A DNA stretch of 64,000 bases, taken from DRPG01 sp964655065. Its GTDB lineage: Bacteria; Myxococcota_A; UBA796; GCA-2862545. Within the stretch, counting starts at the first letter, position 1; every line of letters starts with the position of its first letter. The notes beneath the pieces were generated by a model, which saw only the letters and a program-made list of their open reading frames with translations, was not told where the DNA came from and searched no databases. Shown piece after piece: positions 42,956 through 50,604 of this stretch. The translations under genes and the position numbers were made by a program. Where the stretch lies: contig CAZZLC010000008.1 of the NCBI GenBank assembly GCA_964655065.1, forward strand, positions 116,861 to 180,860, given 5' to 3'.

Positions 42956-43450
42956 CGCCAAGCCGGGCAGGTCGGTGCCGAGCCAGCCAGTTCCCGCGTT
43001 CAGCCAGCCGCTCTCGACCCCGACGCCCACCCCCGCCCGGACGAGCAGGCGGGTGCGGCGAGCGCGTCCAGAAGCACGAAGGGCCTTCTGTTCGTGGCGG
43101 ACGCCCACGAACGCAGACGGGATGAGCGCGACGCGCCCGTGCGGGATCGACACGTTGGTGCCGATGCCCGGCGCGAGCTCGAAGCCCCAGACCGGACCCG
43201 TGATCCAGTGCACCTGGGTGCGGGCAGCGAGCAGACCCGTCTCGTTGACGCAGTACCAGGCGCCGCAGAGCGCAGCTCCACCGAGGCTGGCGCTGATGGC
43301 GAACCGCCGGCCGGGCTGGCGGTGCTCGACCGTCGCGAGCAGGGTTGTCGAGATGACGCCGTTGGTGACGAGATCACCACGCAGGCGAAGGGTGTCGGCC
43401 GCCGCCGACGGAGGGGCGGACGCAGCGAGCAGGAACCACCACACGGGCAC
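42923..43450 (-). CDS. Small exported beta-barrel-like protein of unknown function
   Basis: About 175 residues with a signal peptide (VWWFLLAASAPPSAAA). The mature part alternates polar and hydrophobic residues (LVTNGVISTTLLATVEHR, RRFAISASLGGAALCG, VWGFELAPGIGTNVSIP, LVRAGVGVGVESGWL), which suggests an eight-stranded outer-membrane barrel. GTG 43450 lies one base after the stop of the SGNH gene; GTG 43444 is an alternative. The two form a pair. The 3' end overlaps the convergent caspase gene by 33 bases. Confidence 0.6.
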   Translation of the reverse strand: MPVWWFLLAASAPPSAAADTLRLRGDLVTNGVISTTLLATVEHRQPGRRFAISASLGGAALCGAWYCVNETGLLAARTQVHWITGPVWGFELAPGIGTNVSIPHGRVALIPSAFVGVRHEQKALRASGRARRTRLLVRAGVGVGVESGWLNAGTGWLGTDLPGLALSLGWIRGGR

Positions 43451-43451
43451 C

Positions 43452-44171
43452 TCAGCGGTACAGGTCTTCGTTGACGAGGGAGCCCCAGATGAGCTCGGCG
43501 AGCTTCTCGGAGGCCGAAGGACGGGGATGAAGGTCGTCGGACCACAGGTCCTCGGGCCGAATCGCCTCGCGCGGGTCGAGGACGTGCAGGTGGAATGCGT
43601 CGATTCGGGTGCCGAAGTAGCGGCCGAAGCCGGGGACCTCGCCCTCGTAGAACGTTCCACCCTCGTCGGTGAGATCGAAGAGGACCGGGTAGGCAACGTC
43701 GTGGACGTAGTCGATCGCCGGGTTGAAGTCGGCGTTGTCCCCGGTGAGGCGGTAGGGCCCGACCCAGACGTGGTGGTCGGACGGGCCGTTCCGCATCATC
43801 GAGATCATCTCGTCGAGCGTCGCGGAGAGCTCGTCGATGAGCTCGAGGCAGGGCTCGGACAGCTCCCGGCACCGCTCGGATCCCGACCGACCGTCGACCA
43901 CGAGGTCATTGGCCCCGCCGGTGGCCAGGATCGTTCGCACGGTTCGCCGCTCGAGCGCCGTCTCGAGCTGGTTGGACACCCCCTGCAGGGTGGCCCCCGC
44001 CACCGACCGGTCGAGGTAGCGCTCTCCAGACAGGTCTTCGAGCACGGCGTGGATGTCGCCCGTCAGGTCGAAGAGCGAGTCGCCGAGCATCTGGACGTCG
44101 CGCTCCGTGGGCACGGGGCGGTGATAGTCGTAGGTGCACGACAGGGGCAGCGCCAGCAAGGCAGTCACCAT
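43452..44171 (-). CDS. SGNH/GDSL-type hydrolase lipoprotein
   Basis: A 239-residue exported lipoprotein (MVTALLALPLSCTYDY, lipobox PLSC). Block I is QMLGDSLFD with nucleophile Ser 32, block III is ATGGANDLV with the oxyanion Asn 88, and block V is SDDLHP with Asp 212 and His 215. These support a lipase/esterase or sugar deacetylase acting outside the cytoplasm. The block II glycine (SVAGATLQG) is also present. ATG 44171 has GAGGA about five bases upstream. Divergent from the module B sigma gene and cotranscribed with the barrel-like protein. Confidence 0.82.
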   Translation of the reverse strand: MVTALLALPLSCTYDYHRPVPTERDVQMLGDSLFDLTGDIHAVLEDLSGERYLDRSVAGATLQGVSNQLETALERRTVRTILATGGANDLVVDGRSGSERCRELSEPCLELIDELSATLDEMISMMRNGPSDHHVWVGPYRLTGDNADFNPAIDYVHDVAYPVLFDLTDEGGTFYEGEVPGFGRYFGTRIDAFHLHVLDPREAIRPEDLWSDDLHPRPSASEKLAELIWGSLVNEDLYR

Positions 44172-44312
44172 TCGGTCCTCCGCGAGGGAGGACGCGGGCG
44201 CATCTCGAACCGGGACAAGATCGACGAACTTGGCCGGGTCCGAGCGACGGATTCGTCTGCAAAGATTGGCCGGAGTCGGTCTCCCCACGCGTCTCCTGCT
44301 CGAGGAGGCACG

Positions 44313-44822
44313 ATGCAACATCCGACGGAGCCCGAGGGCTTCGGCCGACAGCAGGTGGCGGCGCTGTATCAGCGCTACATGCCGAAGATCCTGCGAAAGT
44401 GTCAGCGCATGCTCGGCACGGGCTCACCGCTCGCGAACGAGGTCGCCCAGGAGACGTTCCTGCGCTTGTGGGACCGCCGCGGCGAGCTGGACGATCCAGG
44501 TGCGGTGGTCGGCTGGCTGTACGTCACGGCCACGCGCCTCGCCATCGACCGCATCCGCAAGCGGCGCTCGACCCTCACCGAGGTCTTCGATCTCGAGGAC
44601 GACGTCGCGTGGCCGGACCGGATCGTCGCGGCGCGCCGCCAGCTTGCCCGGACGGCCACGCTCGGTGCGGAGGAGATGGAGCTGTTCGTGCTGCGGTACC
44701 TCGACGGCCTCACCCAGCCCGAGATCGCCGAGGTGCTCGAGGTCAGCGAGCGCACGGTGCGTCGACGGCTGGCCGAGCTCCGGGACACCCTGCACCGCCT
44801 TCTCGGAGAAGACGATGTCTGA
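44313..44822 (+). CDS. ECF RNA polymerase sigma factor (module B)
   Basis: A 169-residue ECF sigma factor paralogous to the one at 39348. Region 2: LYQRYMPKILRKCQRMLG and ANEVAQETFLRLWDRR. Region 4: AEEMELFVLRYLDGLTQPE and IAEVLEVSERTVRRRLAEL. GAGGAGG stands before the ATG. The gene ends inside ATGTCTGA, the start of its anti-sigma, exactly as in module A. Its closest relative in the window is module A sigma, so the two units look like an old duplication. Confidence 0.92.
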   Translation: MQHPTEPEGFGRQQVAALYQRYMPKILRKCQRMLGTGSPLANEVAQETFLRLWDRRGELDDPGAVVGWLYVTATRLAIDRIRKRRSTLTEVFDLEDDVAWPDRIVAARRQLARTATLGAEEMELFVLRYLDGLTQPEIAEVLEVSERTVRRRLAELRDTLHRLLGEDDV

Positions 44823-45558
44823 ACGCGACAGCTACCTCGCCGCGGACCGTGCCGCGGTCCGGGGTGACGCGGCGACCCTCGTCGCCCTCCGAGCCGATCC
44901 CGAGCTGGCGACCCACCTCGACGCGGTGGAGGCCACGCCGGACGTCCCGGAGTGGGCGCTCGCGCTCGCCGAACCCAGCTACCTCGCCGTCGATGCGGCC
45001 ACGGTGCGCCACGAACGCACGCGACTCGCCCCGCTGCGCGGCCATCCCGACTGGGACGCCCACCTTGCTGCGGTGGAGGCGGTACCCGACGTCCCCCAGT
45101 GGGCGCTGCGGCTCGGCGACGCGCCGCGACGCTCGGGTCTCCGCCGGTGGGGCCTCGTGATCGCGTCGCTGGCGACGGCGCTGGCGATCTGGCTCCTCGT
45201 GGTTCGGCCCCCACCAGATCCGTACGTGGGGGCCAAGGGCGGTGCCGCGGCCCTGATCCACGTCGAGCGCGACGGCCGCGTCCTCGTGTGGGACGGCGCT
45301 TCGCCGCTCGGCCCTCCGGATCGGTTTCGGATCGAGCTGACGGGACTGTCGGAGCCCTGGTTCGTCGTCGTCTACCGCGATCCCGAGGAGCCTCCCGCGG
45401 TGCTCGCGACCGGCCAGGGCGACGGGCTCGTCGACGGCGCGTGGGCATTCGACGGACCCGCCGACGGAGGCCGTGTCGAGGTCTACGGGTTCCCGACGCG
45501 ACCCGAGCCCGAGGCCTGGCGGTTCGAGGAGCCCAGCCTCGTGGTCGAGCTCGAATAG
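44815..45558 (+). CDS. Membrane anti-sigma-like protein with two N-terminal repeats (module B)
   Basis: A 247-residue protein coupled to its sigma gene by an eight-base overlap. The N-terminus contains two tandem copies of a 47-48-residue motif: SYLAADRAAVRGDAATL to VPEWALAL, and SYLAVDAATVRHERTRL to VPQWALRL. Module A has one copy. A membrane helix (about 112-132, LVIASLATALAIWLLVV) and a C-terminal beta domain (about 140-247) with RVLVWDGASPLGPPDRFRIE follow. It lacks the START-like part of module A. Zinc-type HxxxCxxC anti-sigma motifs are absent, so this is not the common ZAS domain. Confidence 0.78.
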   Translation: MSERDSYLAADRAAVRGDAATLVALRADPELATHLDAVEATPDVPEWALALAEPSYLAVDAATVRHERTRLAPLRGHPDWDAHLAAVEAVPDVPQWALRLGDAPRRSGLRRWGLVIASLATALAIWLLVVRPPPDPYVGAKGGAAALIHVERDGRVLVWDGASPLGPPDRFRIELTGLSEPWFVVVYRDPEEPPAVLATGQGDGLVDGAWAFDGPADGGRVEVYGFPTRPEPEAWRFEEPSLVVELE

Positions 45559-45567
45559 GCCGGGGGT

Positions 45568-46113
45568 TCAGCGGAGCCAGACGTCCTGGGGCGAGGACAG
45601 GCCGCTCGCCCACTGCACCTCGAGCTTGGCGAGGCGCTTGCGACGGATGTGCACGTACACCTTGCCCTCGACGGACCCGCCGGGCGCCACCGAGGTGGAG
45701 TACAGGGCCGCGTCCATTGCGTCGTTCACCTGGTTGAACCGTCCGATGGGCAGGATTACGGGAACCGCGCCCTTCGACAGCACGGCGAGCACGACGACAG
45801 CCGGAACGACGAGAGGCGTCGCCATCGCTCGGCGACGTCGGATTCGACGACGCATTCGCTTACCGTGGTGCGCCGCGTCGGTGGAGATCGGTTCGACGGG
45901 GTTGCCGTCGACGTCTCTCCCTACGATGACGAGGTCCTCGGGATCGACGACGATCCAGTCGTGGCCATTGTTCTCGACGAGGACCCTCAGCTCCACCGTG
46001 CGGGGGCACTTCTCGAGCGCGTGCAGGTCGACGCGAACATCCGAGACGGGACTGATGACCGCGGGACGCGGCGGCGCGGCAGCGAAGGCGGCGGCAAGGA
46101 CGAGGGGACCCAT
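45568..46113 (-). CDS. Exported paralogue of the caspase C-terminal domain
   Basis: A 181-residue protein with an N-terminal signal-like helix (MGPLVLAAAFAAAPPRP). The rest aligns with residues about 345-505 of the caspase-like protein at 41393: VLVENNGH with VSVQNRGL, IVGRDVDGNPVEP with IVGVDRANQVVEP, the basic run RMRRRIRRRRA with RKRRRKRTTR, a hydrophobic segment (VVPAVVVLAVL) and VAPGGSVEGKVYVHI with LAPGEALEASVYLHF. ATG 46113 has GGAGG five bases upstream. It is convergent with the module B anti-sigma gene, which explains its location: a piece of module A kept without the protease. Confidence 0.72.
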   Translation of the reverse strand: MGPLVLAAAFAAAPPRPAVISPVSDVRVDLHALEKCPRTVELRVLVENNGHDWIVVDPEDLVIVGRDVDGNPVEPISTDAAHHGKRMRRRIRRRRAMATPLVVPAVVVLAVLSKGAVPVILPIGRFNQVNDAMDAALYSTSVAPGGSVEGKVYVHIRRKRLAKLEVQWASGLSSPQDVWLR

Positions 46114-46365
46114 CGGACCTCCGTCGGAGAGGACGTCCGAGCCATTCCACTCCGGCCAACTTCGCGCCCTCGCCAAGGTGTTCGACTGGTCCTTGCCGTC
46201 ACGGACGCCACACGCGTGTCGCTTCGGGCCGCCGCATCGACCCGTCGGCCGGGTGACGCTCGCGCGCGATGCGCGCCACCCGCGCGCTCCGCGCATCGCG
46301 AGCGACTCCGATCCCCATCGAAACAGCATCCTGGGCTGGTCTCGCCCTTGCTCTGTCCTTCTGCG

Positions 46366-46386
46366 GTCCCGCCGACGTGGCGGGGC
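46366..46386 (+). promoter_or_regulatory. Hairpin in the leader of the beta-helix lipoprotein gene
   Basis: An inverted repeat TCCCGCC-GACGT-GGCGGGG, extendable by one G-C pair, lies 21 bases before the ATG at 46408. It could be a leader hairpin or operator; it has no U-tract. The rest of the 294-base region 46114-46407 shows nothing clear beyond the GAGGA ribosome site at 46399-46403. Confidence 0.25.
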
Positions 46387-46407
46387 GTCACCCCGAGCGA
46401 GGACGAC

Positions 46408-48102
46408 ATGACCATCCCCTACCTCCGACCCCTGGGCCTCCTGCTCCTTGGCCTCGGCGTCGCCTGTGGCACTCCCGAGGGCCCCGACGCGAGCCTCGGC
46501 TCACTGCGCGTCGCGGTCTCCGGACTACCCGCCGACGCCGCACCCGAGCTGACGGTCACCGGCCCCGACGGCTTCGCGCAGACCGTGGCCGGAACGACCA
46601 CCCTGACCGACCTCGAGCTCGGCGACTACGCTGTCGAGGCCCCCGAGCTCACCGTCGGTGAGGACCTCTACACGAGCACGGTCACGCCATCGTCGGCACT
46701 GGTCGAGGCCGGCCTCACCAGCACGATCTCGGTCGTCTACACCGAGGAGACGCCTGTGGGCCCGCGCATCACCGCCCTCGCGATCGAGGGCTACGCGGGC
46801 AGCCTCCAGATCCGCCAGGGCGCTGGGCTCGTCACCCTCGAGATCACGGGGGAGGAGCTCGCTGGTGCGACGCTGGCCCGGCTCGGCGGCCTCGGTGGTG
46901 ACGTCGATGCGAACAACGCCTCCAGCGTCGTGGCGACGTTCGACATCGGTCCCGACACCCCAGTTGGTCCGCTGGCCCTCGAGATCGTCGTCGACGCAGG
47001 CATCGCCACGCTGACCGATGCGGTCGAGGTCACGGCGACCACGGCAGCGGGCACCGGTGACGACGCCACGGGGCGCGGCACCCCCGACCAGCCCCTGCGC
47101 TCGATCGCGGCCGCGCTGGCCCTCGCGCCCGCCGGCGGCGACATCGTGCTCCTGCCCGGCACCTACGACGAGGCGAACGGCGAGACCTTCCCGATCGCCA
47201 TCGACGACCGCCGGCTCGTCGGCTCGGGGGCCGACGACACCATCGTCTCGGGCCCCGGGGACGAGTCCGGCATCTACCTCGGCGGTGCCGCGGCGACGGT
47301 AGCCGACCTCCAGATCCACGGCTTCACGACCGGCGTGCGCGCGCAGGGCGGCGACGTCACCCTGCAGGGCCTCGAGGTGTGGGGCAACACCGGCGACGGC
47401 TTCAGCGCCTCGACGAACACCGTGACCGCCGTGACCTCCGTGAGCGCGACCGACTGCGTGTTCCGGAACAACGGCCTGCACGGCTTCGAGGCCTCGACGC
47501 CCCCCGATTCGCCAGTTTCCTACTCACTCGCCAACGTCACGAGTGCAGACAACGGCCAGCGCGGCATCTACCTCGTGCAGTCCGTCCAGATGACCTTGGA
47601 CGACAGCACGATCGAGGGCAACGACTTCCAGGGCATCTCGCTGATCCAGAACGCCCGTCTCGACGCGACCGGCATCACGGTCCGGGACAACGACCTCGAG
47701 GGCGTGCTCGGCACGGGCAACACCACCCTGCGCCTCGAGGGGGGGCTCGTTCGCGGCCAGCAGCAGCACGGCATCGAGTTCTCCGGGGCCTCGCTCTGGC
47801 TGCGCGACTCCGAGGTGCTCAACAACGTCGCCGGAGCCATTCGCATCGCGGGCTCGCCGCTCGTGGACCTCGGCACCCTGGCCGACCCCGGCAACAACGT
47901 GGTGGGCGTCGACGGTGCTGGAATCTCGCTCGGCAGCCACCTCCACGACGACCGCTCGGCCGACAGTGATCCCGCCATCTCGGCCGTCGGCGTGGATCTC
48001 GGCGCCACTCCGGCCCCCGCTGGCCTCGTGACCGGACCCGACGAGGACGCGCCCTTCTGGGCCATCGACCACGACGGCAACCAGATCGACTTCGGCAACT
48101 GA
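46408..48102 (+). CDS. Right-handed parallel beta-helix lipoprotein
   Basis: A 564-residue exported lipoprotein (PLGLLLLGLGVACGTPEG, lipobox VAC). Residues 25-115 look like a PEGA-type domain (VTGPDGFAQTVAGTTTLTDL, ELGDYAVEAPEL). An Ig-like part follows (130-210). From about 220 a DUF1565-like start (GRGTPDQPLRSIAAALALAP, GGDIVLLPGTYDE) leads into repeated right-handed beta-helix rungs (LQIHGFTTGVRAQGGDVTLQ, DDSTIEGNDFQGISLIQN, ITVRDNDLEGVLGTGN, SEVLNNVAGAIRI). Such folds bind or cleave polysaccharides. No polysaccharide-lyase active-site set is recognised. GAGGA lies six bases before the ATG. Confidence 0.82.
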   Translation: MTIPYLRPLGLLLLGLGVACGTPEGPDASLGSLRVAVSGLPADAAPELTVTGPDGFAQTVAGTTTLTDLELGDYAVEAPELTVGEDLYTSTVTPSSALVEAGLTSTISVVYTEETPVGPRITALAIEGYAGSLQIRQGAGLVTLEITGEELAGATLARLGGLGGDVDANNASSVVATFDIGPDTPVGPLALEIVVDAGIATLTDAVEVTATTAAGTGDDATGRGTPDQPLRSIAAALALAPAGGDIVLLPGTYDEANGETFPIAIDDRRLVGSGADDTIVSGPGDESGIYLGGAAATVADLQIHGFTTGVRAQGGDVTLQGLEVWGNTGDGFSASTNTVTAVTSVSATDCVFRNNGLHGFEASTPPDSPVSYSLANVTSADNGQRGIYLVQSVQMTLDDSTIEGNDFQGISLIQNARLDATGITVRDNDLEGVLGTGNTTLRLEGGLVRGQQQHGIEFSGASLWLRDSEVLNNVAGAIRIAGSPLVDLGTLADPGNNVVGVDGAGISLGSHLHDDRSADSDPAISAVGVDLGATPAPAGLVTGPDEDAPFWAIDHDGNQIDFGN

Positions 48103-48134
48103 TTCCTTCACCCCTCGCTCTCCCGGAGGCCATC

Positions 48135-48761
48135 GTGGCTCTCACCCTTCGCGTCGCGGCTGGTTTCGTTGCCGCGCTGACCCTCGCCGCCGGCTGCCAG
48201 TCGGTCGAGCCCACCACCACCTTCACCGTGAGCCCTTCCGTGGTGCCGCTCGTCGGCGCGGTCGACGGACTCGAGCCGGGCGACCCCCCGCGTCCCACCG
48301 GGACGATCGTGGCCGACGACGGCACCCGGGCCGACTTCGTCCTCGACGAGCTCATGGTCGTCGCGGAGTCGCGTGAAGCGCTCGAACCCCTGCTCGAGCG
48401 CTGGAGTGGGTCGATCATCGGCGAGCTGCCCCTGCAGACCGACGAACACGAGAGCTACCTCGTGCGCATCAACCCGCCGTCCGTCGACGCGACCCGGCTC
48501 GCCCGCGACCTCGCGCGCACCAACCCGAGGGCGTCCGGGGACTACGACGTCGACACCCACGAGAGCCTGGATCTGCTCGCCATCGTCGCCGCCGAGGCCC
48601 GCGAGCTCGGGGCCCGCATCAGCCCGAACTGGGTGCCCCCCAGCCGAACAGCATCGACACCGGCAGCACCGAAGAATCCCCCGACGGGCCGGGAACCTAC
48701 GATCCCGACGTGTTCACCTGGACCTACATGCAGGAGGGCGGCAACCAGGACATGGGCGTGA
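48135..48761 (+). CDS. Subtilisin-like protease, N-terminal part before a frameshift
   Basis: The GTG start at 48135 (GGAGG six bases upstream) opens a lipoprotein signal (VAAGFVAALTLAAGC, lipobox AAGC) and an inhibitor-I9-like propeptide (VLDELMVVAESREALEPLLE, YLVRINPPSVDATRLARDL). Sense ends at SPNWVP, where six C residues (48636-48641) stand. With seven C the frame would run straight into the subtilisin catalytic domain encoded from 48710. The residues after 48641 in this frame are out-of-frame and meaningless. One gene spanning 48135-50557 is therefore implied; the break may be a sequencing indel or a real mutation. Confidence 0.75.
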   Translation: MALTLRVAAGFVAALTLAAGCQSVEPTTTFTVSPSVVPLVGAVDGLEPGDPPRPTGTIVADDGTRADFVLDELMVVAESREALEPLLERWSGSIIGELPLQTDEHESYLVRINPPSVDATRLARDLARTNPRASGDYDVDTHESLDLLAIVAAEARELGARISPNWVPPSRTASTPAAPKNPPTGREPTIPTCSPGPTCRRAATRTWA

Positions 48762-50557
48762 CCTCGGCGTGGCAGATCCTCTCGGAGGCGGGGCGGCTCG
48801 ACGAGCGCGTGCCGATCGCCATCGTCGACAGCGGGTTCATGCGCAGCGACGACATGCCGACCACGCGTCAGATCGTGGACGGCACCTGGGACACGCCCGT
48901 GTCCTTCACCTGTGGTGGCAATCCCTGTCCGTGGCACGGCACCCAGGCGATGCTCGCGGCCATGGCCGAACCCGACAACGGCTACGGCACGGCGGGCCCG
49001 GCGGGTCCCGTGGCCGAGCTCGTCGCCGTGCCGTGGGGCGGAGGCCTCTGGGGCACCGTCGCGCGGATGGCCGAGGCGATCGACCTGCACCGACCACGCA
49101 TCGTCAGCCTGAGCCTCGGCGTCTCGACCCCGCTGCAGTTCGTCGAGTTCGGCCCCGGCTACCTCCCCGCGCTCGATCCGCGCACCGCGCCGTTCATCGA
49201 CTACTCGCTGTCGGGCACGCTGTTCCTCGCAGCGGCCGGGAACTCGGGCAACGACGTGAACGCCGACGACGACGAGACCTACACCATTCCCTGCCAGATC
49301 AGCACGGTGATGTGCGTGGGCGGGTTGTCCAACGACAGCACCGATCGGCACCCGAGCTCGAACTGGGGCTCGGTCGACAACGGCGATAGCGTCGAGATCT
49401 ATGGGCCCTACACCGTGTGGTCGGTCAACGACCCGAGCGATCCCGACGACAACTCCGTCCGATCCATCAACGGCACGAGCTTCGCGACGCCCCACGTCGC
49501 GGGCATCGCGGCGCTGGTGATGGCCGCCGACCCCACGCTCGACAACTTCGAGGTGCGAGACGTCCTCAACGACACCGCCCACGTCGCGGGTTGGGCCGGC
49601 AATGGCTCGGACCGGCGCGTCGACGCCCAGGCTGCAGTGGCCTACGCCCTCGATCTACCCACCGTCGAGATCCTCGAGCCGTACGACGACTACAGCGTGT
49701 CGCTCGGCACCGAGATCGTCTTCGAGGCCGTGGCCAGCAACGCCGACGGCGACGCCTTCCCGCTCACGTGGACGCTCGCCGACGACACCGAGGTCACGAA
49801 CGAGGGCGGGCTCGGTACGCACACCTTGTTCTACGACGGGCTGCCTCCGGGCACCCACACGGTCACCGCGAGTGCCGACGCGAACGGGGTGACGGTCTCG
49901 GACTCCGTCGAGGTGACCATCGAGTACGACGGCTTCGACATCTTCGTGCTGAGCCCCGCCAACGGAGGGATCGCGTTCGCGAACGAGGCGCTCGAGCTGG
50001 TCGGGCACACCTCGGCGATCTGCTGCCTCCTGCCCGAAGGCTCGGTGGGCTGGCGCGTGCTGCGTGACGGCCAGGTCGTGTTCACCGACACCGGGCACAC
50101 CGCGACCGTGCCCGGGCACCTCGTCGACGAGGGCCCGACCATCATCGAGTTCACGGGCACCGATGGCGTGGAGGCCGTGACCCGCGACATCCTCGTCAAC
50201 GTGATCGACAAGCCGCAGAGCTTCCCCACCGCCACCATCGCCCTGCCGAACAGCGGCAGTTCCTGGGTGCACCCAGAGGTCGTGGAGTTCCAGGGGTATG
50301 CGTCCGACCCCGAGGATGGGGTGGTCAGCAGCGACCGCCTCCGGTGGACTGCCTTGTGGAGCGGGGGCTCGCTCGACCTCTGCACCGGTGCGGCGTGGCC
50401 GGGCGGCTCGGGTAGCTGTGGGTTCTTCGAGGCCGAGCTCGAGGATCTCGCAGGTGGCGGCACGACCTACACGATCGTGATGGAGGCGATGGACGACGAC
50501 GGCAACGTGGACAGCGCACAGGTTGGCGTCACCATCGAGTTCGCCCCGGTGCCCTGA
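48710..50557 (+). CDS. Subtilisin-family (S8) serine protease, catalytic part after a frameshift
   Basis: Catalytic part of the gene that begins at 48135. Counting from GTG 48710, the triad is Asp 40 in VPIAIVDSGF, His 76 in CPWHGTQAMLAAMA and Ser 257 in NGTSFATPHVAGIAALV, with oxyanion Asn 178 in LAAAGNSGND. In-frame coding continues upstream to about 48642, so this GTG is probably not a natural start. Residues about 315-615 are three or four Ig/PKD-like domains (TVEILEPYDDYSVSLGTEI, FDIFVLSPANGGIAFANEAL, ATIALPNSGSSWVHPEVVE). If the frame were restored, the whole would be an about 807-residue surface lipoprotein protease. Confidence 0.85.
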   Translation: MFTWTYMQEGGNQDMGVTSAWQILSEAGRLDERVPIAIVDSGFMRSDDMPTTRQIVDGTWDTPVSFTCGGNPCPWHGTQAMLAAMAEPDNGYGTAGPAGPVAELVAVPWGGGLWGTVARMAEAIDLHRPRIVSLSLGVSTPLQFVEFGPGYLPALDPRTAPFIDYSLSGTLFLAAAGNSGNDVNADDDETYTIPCQISTVMCVGGLSNDSTDRHPSSNWGSVDNGDSVEIYGPYTVWSVNDPSDPDDNSVRSINGTSFATPHVAGIAALVMAADPTLDNFEVRDVLNDTAHVAGWAGNGSDRRVDAQAAVAYALDLPTVEILEPYDDYSVSLGTEIVFEAVASNADGDAFPLTWTLADDTEVTNEGGLGTHTLFYDGLPPGTHTVTASADANGVTVSDSVEVTIEYDGFDIFVLSPANGGIAFANEALELVGHTSAICCLLPEGSVGWRVLRDGQVVFTDTGHTATVPGHLVDEGPTIIEFTGTDGVEAVTRDILVNVIDKPQSFPTATIALPNSGSSWVHPEVVEFQGYASDPEDGVVSSDRLRWTALWSGGSLDLCTGAAWPGGSGSCGFFEAELEDLAGGGTTYTIVMEAMDDDGNVDSAQVGVTIEFAPVP

Positions 50558-50604
50558 CGGACTCGGGCGAGCCGCGAGGGGCGAGCGCCGGATAACGTGG
50601 GGCC

